From positions 41,865 to 105,864 of the forward strand of contig NZ_BSDY01000012.1 of NCBI RefSeq assembly GCF_027925155.1: 64,000 nucleotides of DNA. Reading direction: 5' to 3'. Below, piece after piece: positions 26,238 through 35,826 of the stretch; within the stretch, counting starts at the first letter, position 1; each line of letters opens with the position of its first letter. Both the position numbers and the translations under genes were made by a program. Below the pieces are notes generated by a model, which made no database searches, had not been told where the DNA came from, and saw only the letters and a program-made list of their open reading frames with translations. Source of the DNA: Propionigenium maris DSM 9537 (GTDB lineage Bacteria; Fusobacteriota; Fusobacteriia; Fusobacteriales; Fusobacteriaceae).

Positions 26238-26786
26238 TTGAAGAAAACATTATTACTATTAATTACGCTTTCTACCTTGACCTTTGGTGAGGTAATAAAT
26301 ACTCAGAACATTGCTGTGGTGGATATGGGGATGGTTCTGGAGCAATATACTAAGAGGGGAGAGCTAGAGGAGAAATTAGATACTCAAAAAAAGGAGTATG
26401 ACGAAAAGCTCAACCTGCAAAAAGAAGCTATATTAAAGAAGGAGCTGGCGCTGGTACAAAAGGGAGAGAAACCTACCCAAGAGGAAGCAGAGCAGCTAAA
26501 CAGCCTCAAGAGCACCATAGAGAAAAAGTACAGGGAGTTTGATACAAGCCTAAACAAGCTCTACAACGACTATATGTTTCAATTAAACAGCGATATCGTT
26601 ACTGCCACTGTAGTTGTGGGAAGGGAGATGGGCTTCGATATTGTCTTCCACAAGGGAACTACCTTCTACGGAGGTACAGATATCACAGCTGAGGTCATCG
26701 AGTTTCTCAACAAGGGGGAGAAGATATCCCTCACAGATAGGGATATGAAGAGGATAAACAACGATTTAAAAAAATATAAAAATTAG
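26238..26786 (+). CDS. OmpH/Skp family periplasmic chaperone
   Basis: A 182-residue exported protein with an N-terminal signal peptide (KKTLLLLITLSTLTFGE) and the Skp core: an IAVVDMGMVLEQY strand, a long charged coiled coil (about residues 40-115) and a C-terminal VVGREMGFDIVFHKG segment. Skp proteins escort outer-membrane proteins through the periplasm, so this supports a diderm host. Start is TTG with a very strong site (AAGGAGGGG). It is not next to bamA or lpx genes here; a lone copy is a little unusual. Confidence 0.88.
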   Translation: MKKTLLLLITLSTLTFGEVINTQNIAVVDMGMVLEQYTKRGELEEKLDTQKKEYDEKLNLQKEAILKKELALVQKGEKPTQEEAEQLNSLKSTIEKKYREFDTSLNKLYNDYMFQLNSDIVTATVVVGREMGFDIVFHKGTTFYGGTDITAEVIEFLNKGEKISLTDRDMKRINNDLKKYKN

Positions 26787-26811
26787 AGGAGAGCACAGGC
26801 TCTCCTCTAAT
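26786..26811. terminator. terminator between ompH-like gene and pabC
   Basis: TAGAGGAGAG-CACAGG-CTCTCCTCTA starts in the stop codon of the OmpH-like gene. The stem is strong but lacks a clean T-run. Confidence 0.6.
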
Positions 26812-26837
26812 TCTATCTTCACCTTTTCTTTTATCTC

Positions 26838-27605
26838 TTAAATATTTCTACCTATTAGCTCATAGATGCTTCGGCTATTCTTTCTCTTCCCCTCTATCTC
26901 GGTCACAGGCATAAGCCCCATTAGGGAGTTAGTTACAAAGATCTCCTGGGCTCCCAGGACCTCCTCCAGGGAGTAGGATCCCTCCTCTACCTCAATTCCA
27001 AGGCCCCTCAGCCTCTCCATAATCTTTTCCCTCATTATCCCTTTAAGGATGCCACAGGAGGTATGGGGAGTCCTTACTACACCATCCCTTACAAAGAATA
27101 TGTTGCTTATAGCCCCCTCACACACCTCTCCCTTGTAGTTCAGGTGAAGAACCTCATCATATCCCTCTATCCTTGCTTTCTTCAGGGAAAGAAGGTTATC
27201 TGTATAGCAGATGGACTTTATATAGGTCAGGGGCGAGGTAGGGTTCTTAAGAAGTTCTCCCACCCTTACCTTAAATCCCCTTCCATAGTCCTCCTGGGTA
27301 TAGGGAACCCTTCTCTCATTTATCATGAAGTCATAGGTGTAGGCCTTCTTAGCCACACTTACCCTCATAGCATACCTTCCCTTGGAACTTCTCTCTATAA
27401 ACTTATTTATATGCTTTTGAAAGGAGATATAGGACATATTGAAGTTGATATCCAGTACCTTAGCTCCCTCTACAAGCCTTTCAAAGTGCTCCTGAAGGTA
27501 CTCTCCCTTCCCATCCTCCACAAGAATAGTCTCAAATACCCCCATTCCATACAGCTGCCCCTCTGAGAAGGGCTCCACTACAAACTTTCCATTTACATAG
27601 TTCAA
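26838..27605 (-). CDS. pabC: aminodeoxychorismate lyase
   Basis: A 255-residue class IV PLP enzyme that releases p-aminobenzoate and pyruvate from aminodeoxychorismate, for folate synthesis. Visible features are MGVFETILVEDG near the N-terminus, VCEGAISNIFFV (about residues 156-167) and TPHTSCGILKGIMRE, which fit the lyase/branched-chain aminotransferase fold; the PLP lysine lies at about residue 137-139 in SLKKARIEGYDEVL-like context. It follows pabB with one nucleotide between, completing a pabA-pabB-pabC operon, which is the main reason to prefer PabC over a D-amino acid or branched-chain transaminase. Confidence 0.88.
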   Translation of the reverse strand: MNYVNGKFVVEPFSEGQLYGMGVFETILVEDGKGEYLQEHFERLVEGAKVLDINFNMSYISFQKHINKFIERSSKGRYAMRVSVAKKAYTYDFMINERRVPYTQEDYGRGFKVRVGELLKNPTSPLTYIKSICYTDNLLSLKKARIEGYDEVLHLNYKGEVCEGAISNIFFVRDGVVRTPHTSCGILKGIMREKIMERLRGLGIEVEEGSYSLEEVLGAQEIFVTNSLMGLMPVTEIEGKRKNSRSIYELIGRNI

Positions 27606-27606
27606 C

Positions 27607-28974
27607 TTACTTCCTCCAAGCCAGGGCTTCCTTTAAGGCCCTTCCCTTTAATACACTCTCCTCATACTCACTCTCTGGGTCTGAATCCCATACGATTCCT
27701 CCCCCTACCTGGAAGTATGCCATTTCATCTTTGCAGACAACCGTTCTTATAACGATATTCAGATCCAGGCTTCCGTCAAATCCTAGATAGCCAATGGAAC
27801 CTGTATAGATATTACGGGAGGTAGGCTCCAGTTCATCTATTACCTCCATGGCTCTTATCTTGGGAGCTCCCGTTATGGATCCTCCTGGGAAGGTGGCCTT
27901 GAGAAGCTCTGCCAGCCCCACATCCTCCCTGATCTTAGATCTCACAGTGGATACCTGCTGAAACACCGTTGCATACTCCTCTATATGAAATAATTCGGTC
28001 ACCTCTACACTTCCCACCTGGGATACCCTTCCCAGATCATTTCTTTCCAGATCCACGATCATAAGAAGCTCCGATCTGTCCTTCTCACTATTAATAAGAG
28101 TTTCCCTATTTCTTCTGTCCTCCTCAGGGGTTCCCCCCCTGGCTATGGTTCCCTTTATAGGTCTGGTTTCAAGGATGCCGTCCCTCAGGCTTATAAACCT
28201 CTCTGGAGAGCAGCTCACTATCTCTCCCTCACCGAAGTTCATATAGCTGGCAAAAGGCGCAGGATTTGTCTCTCTAAGCCTCTCATAGAGCTCCATGGGG
28301 CTCTTATTCAGCTCACACTGAAACCTCTGGGTAAAGTTTATCTGATAGATATCTCCGCTGTAGATATAGTCCTTTACCCTCTGGATGGAATCCAGGTAGT
28401 AGTCCTTGTTCATATTGCAGTGGAACTCCACATCCTTATCCGGATATACTTTATCTAAAGGAACTTCCTTTCCTTCAAGTTTAGCCTCCAGCCACTCTAT
28501 TCTCTCTATAGGTTCTCCCTCTACTCCCAGAGCAGCAATATACTTCCTCCCCTCCATGTGATCCACAGCCACTATCCCGTCATAGAAACCGAAGAACATA
28601 TCTGGTATATCTACATCGTCTACCACGGTATTGGGTAGCTTCTCCACATGGTGGCAGAGATCGTATCCCAGGTACCCCACTGCTCCCCCTATAAATGGAA
28701 GGTGGGTATCGTTGTCAAACTTATACTTATCCATGAGCTCCTGAAGAATATCCAGGGGATTTCCTGTTAACTCTCTTATATCTCCCCTCTCCTCTATGGT
28801 TATCATCTCTCCCTTGGCCTTCACCACAAGAAAGGGATCTGCCATTATAAAGGAGTACTTCCCCAGCCTCTCTGGGTCCTTCTGGCTCTCTAAGATATTG
28901 GGGTATCTCTCCCCCTGAAGCCTCTTTAATATTTCCAGTGCATCTAATTCAGTATTAATTTCCCTTAGCATCAT
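27607..28974 (-). CDS. pabB: aminodeoxychorismate synthase component I
   Basis: A 455-residue chorismate-utilising enzyme that aminates chorismate. The C-terminal chorismate domain shows [44 protein letters not shown] and the [22 protein letters not shown] region. ETRPIKGT is the PabB-type lysine motif. Its start (ATGATG) overlaps the last codons of pabA by 20 nt, with AAGGGAG upstream. The pabC gene downstream argues for folate rather than tryptophan synthesis. Confidence 0.93.
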   Translation of the reverse strand: MMLREINTELDALEILKRLQGERYPNILESQKDPERLGKYSFIMADPFLVVKAKGEMITIEERGDIRELTGNPLDILQELMDKYKFDNDTHLPFIGGAVGYLGYDLCHHVEKLPNTVVDDVDIPDMFFGFYDGIVAVDHMEGRKYIAALGVEGEPIERIEWLEAKLEGKEVPLDKVYPDKDVEFHCNMNKDYYLDSIQRVKDYIYSGDIYQINFTQRFQCELNKSPMELYERLRETNPAPFASYMNFGEGEIVSCSPERFISLRDGILETRPIKGTIARGGTPEEDRRNRETLINSEKDRSELLMIVDLERNDLGRVSQVGSVEVTELFHIEEYATVFQQVSTVRSKIREDVGLAELLKATFPGGSITGAPKIRAMEVIDELEPTSRNIYTGSIGYLGFDGSLDLNIVIRTVVCKDEMAYFQVGGGIVWDSDPESEYEESVLKGRALKEALAWRK

Positions 28975-29548
28975 TCCACTCCCTTGCCTCTATTAAGAAG
29001 TTGTTTAGCAGCTCCATTCCCTGCTCAGTGAGGATAGCCTCTGGGTGAAACTGTACTCCCTCTAGAAGGTAGTCTCTGTGTCTCAGTCCCATTATCTCCC
29101 CCTCCATGGTCTCAGCTGTTACTATAAGCTCCTCTGGAAGGGTTTCCCTCTCCACAACCAGGGAGTGGTACCTTGTTACCTTGAGAGGGTTATTGAGGCC
29201 CCTGAAAACCCCGGTATCGGTGTGCTTTATAGGGTGGACCTTTCCGTGTACCGGCTCCGCCGCCTTCACAACCTTCCCCCCAAATACCTGGGCCAGGGAC
29301 TGATGCCCCAGACAGATCCCCAGGATGGGTATCTTCCCTGTAAACCTTCTTATCACTTCCAGACTTACCCCGGCATCATCTGGAGTACATGGTCCCGGTG
29401 AGATGACTATCATCTGAGGAGACATCTCCTCTATCTCATCCAATCCTATCTCATCATTTCTCTTTACCACTACCCTCTCATCTAATCCATTCAGGTATTG
29501 CACCAGATTATAGGTAAATGAGTCGTAGTTATCTATCATAAGTATCAT
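28955..29548 (-). CDS. pabA: aminodeoxychorismate synthase glutamine amidotransferase
   Basis: A 197-residue class I glutamine amidotransferase that delivers ammonia to PabB. The catalytic Cys79 lies in [10 protein letters not shown], and the His/Glu pair in VQFHPEAIL (about residues 166-174). The N-terminal [18 protein letters not shown] is typical of PabA/TrpG. It is the first gene of the pabA-pabB-pabC operon. Confidence 0.93.
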   Translation of the reverse strand: MILMIDNYDSFTYNLVQYLNGLDERVVVKRNDEIGLDEIEEMSPQMIVISPGPCTPDDAGVSLEVIRRFTGKIPILGICLGHQSLAQVFGGKVVKAAEPVHGKVHPIKHTDTGVFRGLNNPLKVTRYHSLVVERETLPEELIVTAETMEGEIMGLRHRDYLLEGVQFHPEAILTEQGMELLNNFLIEAREWNDAKGN

Positions 29549-29721
29549 TCCATCACCTGCTTTAATAAAAATATATATCCCCCTAATGATTATATGATTA
29601 TAAATGCCTTATATCAATACCTTTTTCTTCCTTTCTCGTTGAAATTATCTCCTTTTTAAAGGGGGTTAATAATTTTTGAGCTATACTATAACTATCTAAT
29701 CAATTAAACAGGCGGTGTGTT

Positions 29722-30429
29722 ATGAAGATAGAGAGGTTAAATATGGAGGACTACAACAGGATATGGGTAACCAGCGATATCCACGGATACCACAACTTAT
29801 TTTTAGAGCTTATAGACAGGATAAATTTAGATAGAGAGGACCTCCTCATAATAGCCGGGGACTCATGCGACAGGGGAGCCGATAGCTTTAAGATCTATGA
29901 GGAGATAGCAGAGCTCCAGAGGAGGGGACTCAATATAATACATACCTTTGGAAACCACGAGGACCTAATGGTGAAAGCTATAGAGGAGGGAAACATCTTT
30001 GCATGGTACAGAAATGGGGGCAGGGAGACCATCAGGTCCTACGATAACAACTACACGGAACTAGAGAGACACCTCTCCATCGTGAAGGAGATGCCCATTG
30101 CCGTGGATCTGGGAAGATACTTCATCGTTCACGGGGGGATAGATCCGGAAAAATCCATAGAGGAGCAGACCTCCTATGAGATGACCTGGATAAGGGATAA
30201 GTTCATCGACAACAAACTTCATAAAACAGATAAGGTTGTTGTCTATGGGCACACTCCCAACTTAGACGGAAGGATCCATTTTGTAAGCGGCCAGAAGATC
30301 TCCATCGACTGTGGGAGCTACTGCACAGGAGTAGTAGGGGCTATTGAGCTTAAGAGTATGAGGGAGGTCTACGTCTCTACCGACAAACTCAACCTCTTCA
30401 TCAACCACCACTTCAGGTACAGAGATTAG
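29722..30429 (+). CDS. PPP-type metallophosphoesterase
   Basis: A 235-residue cytoplasmic phosphatase. The three metal motifs are visible: DIHGY (about residues 19-23), GDSCDRGADS (about 46-55) and TFGNHEDLM (about 75-83), then VHGGIDPE and VYGHTPN. This is the bacterial serine/threonine protein phosphatase or diadenosine-polyphosphatase-like layout; the substrate cannot be decided. It is a single gene, divergent from pabA. Confidence 0.9.
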   Translation: MKIERLNMEDYNRIWVTSDIHGYHNLFLELIDRINLDREDLLIIAGDSCDRGADSFKIYEEIAELQRRGLNIIHTFGNHEDLMVKAIEEGNIFAWYRNGGRETIRSYDNNYTELERHLSIVKEMPIAVDLGRYFIVHGGIDPEKSIEEQTSYEMTWIRDKFIDNKLHKTDKVVVYGHTPNLDGRIHFVSGQKISIDCGSYCTGVVGAIELKSMREVYVSTDKLNLFINHHFRYRD

Positions 30430-30452
30430 ACCTCTTCAAGAAGGTTTAACTA

Positions 30453-30485
30453 AAAAAGCAGAGGAAAGTTCCCTCTGCTTTTTTA
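30453..30485. terminator. bidirectional terminator, phosphoesterase / dehydrogenase
   Basis: AAAAAAGCAGAGG and CCTCTGCTTTTTT form a 13-bp arm pair between convergent genes. Confidence 0.9.
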
Positions 30486-30498
30486 TCTTTAAGCTTAT

Positions 30499-31428
30499 CT
30501 ACCCTATATCTCTAGCTATAGCTTCCCTCAGCTTGTTAAAGGCATCCTCAAAGTATATCCACCTGTCCTCTATATTGTTGGTGGCTATATGGGGAGACAT
30601 AACAATATTCTTCAGTTCATGGAAGGGATACTCCGAGGGCATTGCCTCCCCCTTATTCTTAGGATAGTTATACCACACCTCTATCCCCGCTCCCTTTATC
30701 CTTCCCTCCTTCAGTGCCTCATAGAGAGCCCTTTCATCTATAGTCCTTCCCCTTCCCACATTGATTATATATCCCTCAAACTCCCTCAGAACCTCCTCAT
30801 CTATCATCCCCACTGTGCTCTTATTTAAAGGCAGGGACATAAAGAGAATATCCACATTTTTAGCAAGCTCCCTTAAATCTCCATAGTAGGTATCTATCCC
30901 AGGATACCTCTTTCCCCGGTCCAGGACAGCGAAGTTGGTGGTAAAGGGCTCTGTTAACCTCATAAACTCCTGGCCTATATGTCCTGCTCCCAGCATACCG
31001 ATCCTCTTATTGTGGAGGCTCTCCCAGTGGTTTCTTACACCGCTTCTAGGCCCCCAGATCCCCTTCCTCATATCCACATCATATTCACATACCCTTCCCA
31101 TTATCCCCAGCAGGAGACTGAGGCCCTTTTCGGCCACATACTTTGCCTTGGCATGACTCCCCTCTATCTCTATCCCTCTTTCTCTTATCTCCTCCACTGG
31201 AAACTCATTGAGTCCCGTATAGGGCACAAAGACACCCTTAAGTTTTTTGGCTTCCTCCAGCTCCTCCATGGTCATGTCCACTGCCACTATATACTCCGAT
31301 TCCCTGTAATCCTTTGTCTCTCCCCTCTCAAAGACATTTATCTTAAGTTTGGGAAACTCCCTCTGAAGCTCCTCTACCTTCTCCTCTATATACCCAACCC
31401 TCTTCCACGTGTAGATACTCACTTCCAT
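30499..31428 (-). CDS. D-isomer-specific 2-hydroxyacid dehydrogenase
   Basis: A 309-residue NAD-dependent dehydrogenase. The Rossmann loop is RIGMLGAGHIGQEF (about residues 140-153), followed by LFMSLPLNKSTVGMID and INVGRGRTIDERALYEAL, and a late MSPHIATNN with the catalytic histidine. The expected catalytic Arg lies in NVGRGR. Substrate could be a 2-hydroxyacid such as glyoxylate/hydroxypyruvate or a phosphonate-like acid; not decidable. GGAGG precedes the ATG. Confidence 0.9.
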   Translation of the reverse strand: MEVSIYTWKRVGYIEEKVEELQREFPKLKINVFERGETKDYRESEYIVAVDMTMEELEEAKKLKGVFVPYTGLNEFPVEEIRERGIEIEGSHAKAKYVAEKGLSLLLGIMGRVCEYDVDMRKGIWGPRSGVRNHWESLHNKRIGMLGAGHIGQEFMRLTEPFTTNFAVLDRGKRYPGIDTYYGDLRELAKNVDILFMSLPLNKSTVGMIDEEVLREFEGYIINVGRGRTIDERALYEALKEGRIKGAGIEVWYNYPKNKGEAMPSEYPFHELKNIVMSPHIATNNIEDRWIYFEDAFNKLREAIARDIG

Positions 31429-31617
31429 CTCATGACCTCCTAGATATTACTTCCTAGATATTACTTCTAAAAAACTTTCTGTTATTTTATCCCCTTATCC
31501 CTGCTTCTTTGATAGAGATTATACTCCACCTTTCCTGTAATTCTAAACCTATAAAAGGAAAATATTTAGAAGATATTAATCTTTCAGGGTTAATACTATA
31601 GTTAAGAGGTGATTTTT

Positions 31618-32199
31618 ATGAAATATCTATATACTATTCTGCTCCTTACTTCCCTTCTTTCCACTCCTTCCTACTCCCAGGATATGAAGGAAGCCTACTT
31701 TGCAGGAGGATGCTTCTGGTGTATGGAAGCCCCCTTTGAGAGTGCTCCTGGAGTAGAGGCTGCTGTTTCTGGTTTTGCAGGGGGCGAAGAGGAGTTCCCT
31801 ACCTATGAGGAGGTATCTTCTGGGAGCACAGGACACAGAGAAGCTGTGAGAGTTACCTATGACGCTGATATCATCTCCTACGAGGAGCTCCTGGAGATCT
31901 TCTGGAAACAGATCGACCCCACAGATAATGGAGGGCAGTTTGTAGACAGGGGATTTCACTATACTACAGCAATCTTCTATTCCTCCGATCTGGAGAGAGA
32001 AGCCGCAGAAAGGTCAAAGAACTATCACGAGGAGAGGGGGACCTTTGGGGATCCCATAGTTACACCTATCCTTCCTCTAACTACATTTTATAGGGCTGAG
32101 GAAGAGCACCAGGACTACTACAAGAACCATAAGCTTAAGTATAAGTACTACAGGAATCGTTCTGGAAGAGATGAATACCTAAAAAAAATCTGGGAGTAG
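31618..32199 (+). CDS. msrA: exported methionine sulfoxide reductase A
   Basis: Repairs oxidised methionine (S-sulfoxide). A 193-residue protein with a signal peptide (MKYLYTILLLTSLLSTPSYS), so it acts in the periplasm. The catalytic motif is GCFWC with Cys32 and Cys35, followed by VSGFAGG and STGHREAVRVTYD. I start at 31618 because AGAGGTGAT lies upstream; a GTG three codons earlier lies inside the ribosome site. No msrB domain is fused or adjacent. Confidence 0.94.
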   Translation: MKYLYTILLLTSLLSTPSYSQDMKEAYFAGGCFWCMEAPFESAPGVEAAVSGFAGGEEEFPTYEEVSSGSTGHREAVRVTYDADIISYEELLEIFWKQIDPTDNGGQFVDRGFHYTTAIFYSSDLEREAAERSKNYHEERGTFGDPIVTPILPLTTFYRAEEEHQDYYKNHKLKYKYYRNRSGRDEYLKKIWE

Positions 32200-32279
32200 C
32201 TCTCCTGGATTTTTTATTGGACTTTTATACCACTAACAACCACTTAGTACCGTTTCAATTCTCTTCCATCTATTTTTTC

Positions 32280-32309
32280 TTGACAAATGTATTAAAAAAG
32301 TGTTATTAT
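32280..32309 (+). promoter_or_regulatory. promoter of the DAACS symporter leader
   Basis: TTGACA and TATTAT with an 18-nt spacer. It predicts a transcript start near 32316, about 240 nt before the symporter start codon, which leaves a long leader. Confidence 0.8.
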
Positions 32310-32315
32310 GCTCCC

Positions 32316-32528
32316 ATAGGAATCAAAAGCGAGCTGAAGGTGGTGGAAGTCAGCATTCCTTTAAAACTCAATAAAAAATTTTTATAGCTGGTAAATATAG
32401 CTTTTTGAACTCTTCGGTGATCTTCATCGTTGACAGTAGGTTAGATGTTTTAACAGGCATTGAAAATTAGGCACCGTTACCCCTCACCAGAGGATGGTAG
32501 CCTGATTTTGAATGCCTGTTTTTTATTT
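32316..32528 (+). ncRNA. structured leader RNA of unknown class upstream of DAACS symporter
   Basis: A leader of about 210 nt. Near its start, AGGAAT/ATTCCT (32318-32323 with 32355-32360) and GCTGA/TCAGC (32333-32337 with 32350-32354) form a nested stem around GGTGGTGG. It ends in a long intrinsic terminator. The early part recalls the apex of T-box stem I (AGCGAGCTG, GGTGGTGGAAG), but the T-box antiterminator motif TGGNACCGCG is not found. Promoter, folded domain, terminator, then gene is the usual layout of a transcription-attenuating riboswitch. Confidence 0.55.
32452..32528 (+). terminator. long attenuator-type terminator in the symporter leader
   Basis: AACAGGCATT pairs with AATGCCTGTT, and inside it GAAAAT and AGGC pair with GCCT and ATTTT, separated by single mismatches. 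The apical part contains CCTC-ACCA-GAGG. A T-rich run follows at 32519-32536. It lies before the coding sequence and so should act as an attenuator. Confidence 0.8.
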
Positions 32529-32559
32529 TATTTTTTAAAATTTATAGGGGGTTATTAGT

Positions 32560-33801
32560 ATGAAAAAGTTAAACAACAGTACGTGGATACTCATTGCAAT
32601 GGTCCTGGGTATCGTAGCAGGAGCTTTCCTGGGAGAAAAGGGAGTTATGTTCGGACCTATAGGAGATATCTTCATAGGACTTATTAAGATGCTTGTTATT
32701 CCACTGGTATTTTTCAGTATCATCTCTGGAGCTGCAGCTCTGGGAGAAACTAAATCAGCAGGTAAGGTAGGATTCCTTACTATCTTCTACTACCTGGGGA
32801 CATCTGCAATCTCAGTAGTTTTAGGTCTTATCGCCGGTAATGTCTTTAAACCTGGTCTGGGAGTTGAGGTTCCTCAGGCACTTCTTACAGACTCATCTAC
32901 CTATGCTGAGGCTGGTAATATCGCCGGATTCTGGGATACTATCCTTGGGATAATACCTAAGAATCCTTTTGAATCTCTGGTAAGTGGTAATATCCTTCAG
33001 ATCCTTTTCTTTGCACTCTTCTTCGGTATCTGTCTTTCAGCTCTAGATGCCAAGAAGCAAAGACCTGTACTGGATGTACTGGATACCGTTAACGATGTAC
33101 TCATCCTTATGATCACAAAGGTTCTTGTAATTGCTCCTCTTGGAGTATTTGCTCTAATGGTTAACTCCATTGCTCTATTTGGAATAGATGTACTTCTTCT
33201 TGTACTGAAGTTATTCCTTGTATTCACTGGAACTCTTGGAGTAATCCACTTTGTTATGATCCCTGGTCTTGTTAAGGTATTTGCAGGAGTAAACCCTATT
33301 ACCTTTATAAGAAAGTTAGCCCCTGCACAGCTGCTGGCTTTCTCTACAGCTTCTTCCATGGCTACTCTCCCTATAACAAAGCAGTGTTGTGAGGAGATAG
33401 GTGTAAGTAAGAGCACTACATCCTTTGTTCTTCCCCTGGGAGCTACTGTTAACATGAATGGTAACGCTATGCTATATGCACTGACTACAGTGTTCTTTGC
33501 TCAGATATATGGAATTGAGCTTGGTATGGCACAGTATGCAGCAATCATCCTTACATCTGTTCTTGGTGCAATAGGTACTGCTGGTGTTCCAGGTCCTGCT
33601 CTCCTTGTAGTAGCAGTTCTTCTGGCTGCTGGTGTTCCAATCACAGCTCTGCCTCTTATCTTTGGTGCAGACAGACTCTTCGACATGATGAGAACATCTA
33701 CAAATATCTTTGGAGATGCATCTTGTGCAGTAATTATAGAAAGAGTTATAAATGGTAAAGAAGCCTTTAAGGAAGAGAAGGCGGAGATTAAAACTGCTTA
33801 A
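32560..33801 (+). CDS. DAACS family dicarboxylate/amino acid:cation symporter
   Basis: A 413-residue inner-membrane carrier for glutamate, aspartate or C4-dicarboxylates with Na+ or H+. Family features: IKMLVIPLVFFSIISGAA (about residues 42-59), the serine-rich re-entrant loop FSTASSMATLPITKQC (about 264-279), LPLGATVNMNGNAM (about 291-304; NMNGNA is the sodium-site motif) and a second loop GTAGVPGPALLVV. Its long leader suggests transcript-level control. Which substrate it takes is uncertain. Convergent with fchA. Confidence 0.94.
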   Translation: MKKLNNSTWILIAMVLGIVAGAFLGEKGVMFGPIGDIFIGLIKMLVIPLVFFSIISGAAALGETKSAGKVGFLTIFYYLGTSAISVVLGLIAGNVFKPGLGVEVPQALLTDSSTYAEAGNIAGFWDTILGIIPKNPFESLVSGNILQILFFALFFGICLSALDAKKQRPVLDVLDTVNDVLILMITKVLVIAPLGVFALMVNSIALFGIDVLLLVLKLFLVFTGTLGVIHFVMIPGLVKVFAGVNPITFIRKLAPAQLLAFSTASSMATLPITKQCCEEIGVSKSTTSFVLPLGATVNMNGNAMLYALTTVFFAQIYGIELGMAQYAAIILTSVLGAIGTAGVPGPALLVVAVLLAAGVPITALPLIFGADRLFDMMRTSTNIFGDASCAVIIERVINGKEAFKEEKAEIKTA

Positions 33802-33817
33802 CTCTTAAAATACTTAT

Positions 33818-33850
33818 AAAAAAGCCGTGAAGTTAGCTTCACGGCTTTTT
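33818..33850. terminator. bidirectional terminator, symporter / fchA
   Basis: AAAAAAGCCGTGAAG-TTAG-CTTCACGGCTTTTT lies between convergent genes and marks the end of the hut gene set on the minus strand. Confidence 0.9.
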
Positions 33851-33885
33851 CTCTTATACTTTACTCCTATGATAGTAAATAGCAA

Positions 33886-34524
33886 TTAGAGATTTGTTTC
33901 CACTCCCTCTAATACCCTTTTCTTTATCTCCAGACCTCCCTCTAGGAGCTCTACACACTTTTTCTTAGTTGTCTCCACATACTCCTCATCGCTTATTCCC
34001 GGAAGGTTTATCTTCACATTCAATATAGCTCCCTCAAGAGCACTTGCCAGAAGGAGAGCCGATACACCTAGATCTGTTATGGCATTTTTATTCCCATACT
34101 CCACAAAGTACTCTATGAGCTCTAGCCCCCTGTAGGAAAGCTCCCCTATCACCATAGGTACGTCTATTGCCTTATAGGTCGCCTCCTCTATGGCTGCATT
34201 TCTAGCTGCCTTCTCCTCCTCCGTTTCCTTTGGAAGCTTAAAGGCTGCCATTACATAGTTGAAGGCCTCAGTATCCCTGTCCACCAGTACATTTAACTCG
34301 CTCTTAATATTGTAGAGCTCCTCAAACCTCTGGATAAAGTCCCACTGAATCTCCTCCGAATAACCCTTAAACTTCTTCTTGTTCACCGTGAGGTGTCCCA
34401 CCATTCTGGAAAGAGATGCCCCCAGAGACCCCACAAGGGCAGATACACTTCCCCCTCCTGGAGCTGGTGATGCTGAATCCACTTCATCTATAAAATCCAC
34501 TACACTCTTCTCTACTAACTTCAT
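33886..34524 (-). CDS. fchA: formiminotetrahydrofolate cyclodeaminase
   Basis: Converts 5-formimino-THF to 5,10-methenyl-THF and ammonia, recycling the one-carbon unit from histidine. About 212 residues, a stand-alone FTCD_C domain with ASPAPGGGSVSALVGSLGASL (about residues 19-39) and VDRDTEAFNYVM. I start at MKLVEKSV with GGGGGG upstream; the longer frame overlaps hutI and has no ribosome site. It is the last gene of the hut cluster, 17 nt after hutI. Confidence 0.93.
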   Translation of the reverse strand: MKLVEKSVVDFIDEVDSASPAPGGGSVSALVGSLGASLSRMVGHLTVNKKKFKGYSEEIQWDFIQRFEELYNIKSELNVLVDRDTEAFNYVMAAFKLPKETEEEKAARNAAIEEATYKAIDVPMVIGELSYRGLELIEYFVEYGNKNAITDLGVSALLLASALEGAILNVKINLPGISDEEYVETTKKKCVELLEGGLEIKKRVLEGVETNL

Positions 34525-34541
34525 TTCTTCCCCCCTGTCTT

Positions 34542-35804
34542 CTAGTAACAAACTCTTCCATTGGAGTATACAAGCTTTCCACCCTTATATACTTCCTTGG
34601 TATGGCTGATTCCAAAGTGGTAGATTATATAGTCCAGATTAGGTGCATCAAAGACTACAAAATCCGCCTTCTTTCCAGGCTCTAAGCTTCCTATCTCATG
34701 GGCTCTTCCTATGGAGTGAGCTGCATTTATAGTTACTGCAGTAAATACCTCCTTTGGAGTCATTCTGAGCCCCAGAGATCCCAGCTGCATTATAAACTGC
34801 ATATTTTCCGTAGGACACGATCCCGGGTTATAATCTGTGGAAAGGGCCACTGGTACCCCCATATCTATCATCTTTCTTGCAGGGGCATAGGCCTTTCCTA
34901 GGTTAAAGGATGTTCCTGGAAGGATATCAGCTACCACTCCCTCCCTGGCCATAAGCTCTATTCCCCTGTCGCTGGCAGCCATTAGGTGGTCTCCCGATAT
35001 TGCTCCAACCTCTGCAGCAAGCTCAGCTCCCCCCAGGGATACTATCTCATCTGCATGTATCTTAAGTTTATACCCCAACTTCTTAGCTTCCAGGAGGATT
35101 CTTCTGGTCTGATCCACAGAGAATACTCCCTCCTCACAGAACACGTCACAGAATTCAGCTAACTCCCTCTCCTTCACTACCGGTAGCATCTCTATTACCT
35201 TCTCCACAAACTCATCGGATCTTCTCTTATACTCCATTGGGACAGCATGGGCTCCCAGGAAGGTGGAAGCAATATCCACTGGATGCTCCTCATCCAGCCT
35301 CTTAGCTACCTCCATCTGTTTTATCTCAGTCTCCAGATCCAGACCATATCCGCTCTTAGCCTCTACAGTTGTCATTCCAAAACCAAGCATAGTATCCAGG
35401 CTCTTCTTAGCCTTGTGGTAGAGCTCCTCATGGGTTGCCTCCTTAGTAGCTCTCACAGTACTGAGGATTCCTCCCCCCTGCTTTAATATATCTATATAGG
35501 GAACCCCCTCTAGCTTCAGGGAAAACTCATTTTCCCTGCTTCCTCCGTGTACCAGGTGGGTATGGGGATCTACAAGTCCCGGGGAGACTGTGAGTCCCCT
35601 TGCATCCTCTATCACAGTTCCCTCTCCTATGATATCCTCTCCAGGTTCTCCCTTGGCTACCTTGAGGATCCTTCCATCCCTTACTGCCAGGTAAGCATCC
35701 TCTAGGATCTCAAGTTCGCTCATCTCCTTCCCTACACGGGGCTTGTCACTTCCTGCCACTGTAATTAACTGTCCTATATTTCTAAGTATAAAATCTGCTT
35801 TCAT
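34542..35804 (-). CDS. hutI: imidazolonepropionase
   Basis: Hydrolyses imidazolone propionate to formiminoglutamate, the third step of histidine degradation. A 420-residue amidohydrolase. The zinc ligands are in VDPHTHLVHGG (about residues 75-85), KIHADEI (about 244-250) and STDYNPGSCPTEN (about 317-329). GGAGG with 6-nt spacing fixes the ATG at 35804. It lies between ftcD and fchA. Confidence 0.96.
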   Translation of the reverse strand: MKADFILRNIGQLITVAGSDKPRVGKEMSELEILEDAYLAVRDGRILKVAKGEPGEDIIGEGTVIEDARGLTVSPGLVDPHTHLVHGGSRENEFSLKLEGVPYIDILKQGGGILSTVRATKEATHEELYHKAKKSLDTMLGFGMTTVEAKSGYGLDLETEIKQMEVAKRLDEEHPVDIASTFLGAHAVPMEYKRRSDEFVEKVIEMLPVVKERELAEFCDVFCEEGVFSVDQTRRILLEAKKLGYKLKIHADEIVSLGGAELAAEVGAISGDHLMAASDRGIELMAREGVVADILPGTSFNLGKAYAPARKMIDMGVPVALSTDYNPGSCPTENMQFIMQLGSLGLRMTPKEVFTAVTINAAHSIGRAHEIGSLEPGKKADFVVFDAPNLDYIIYHFGISHTKEVYKGGKLVYSNGRVCY

Positions 35805-35826
35805 AGCCACCCTCCAAATTCAAGTC

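Noticed and set aside
32481..32505. T-box antiterminator upstream of the DAACS symporter
   Set aside because: GGATGGTAGCC only loosely resembles the T-box motif and the partner strand of an antiterminator is not seen.
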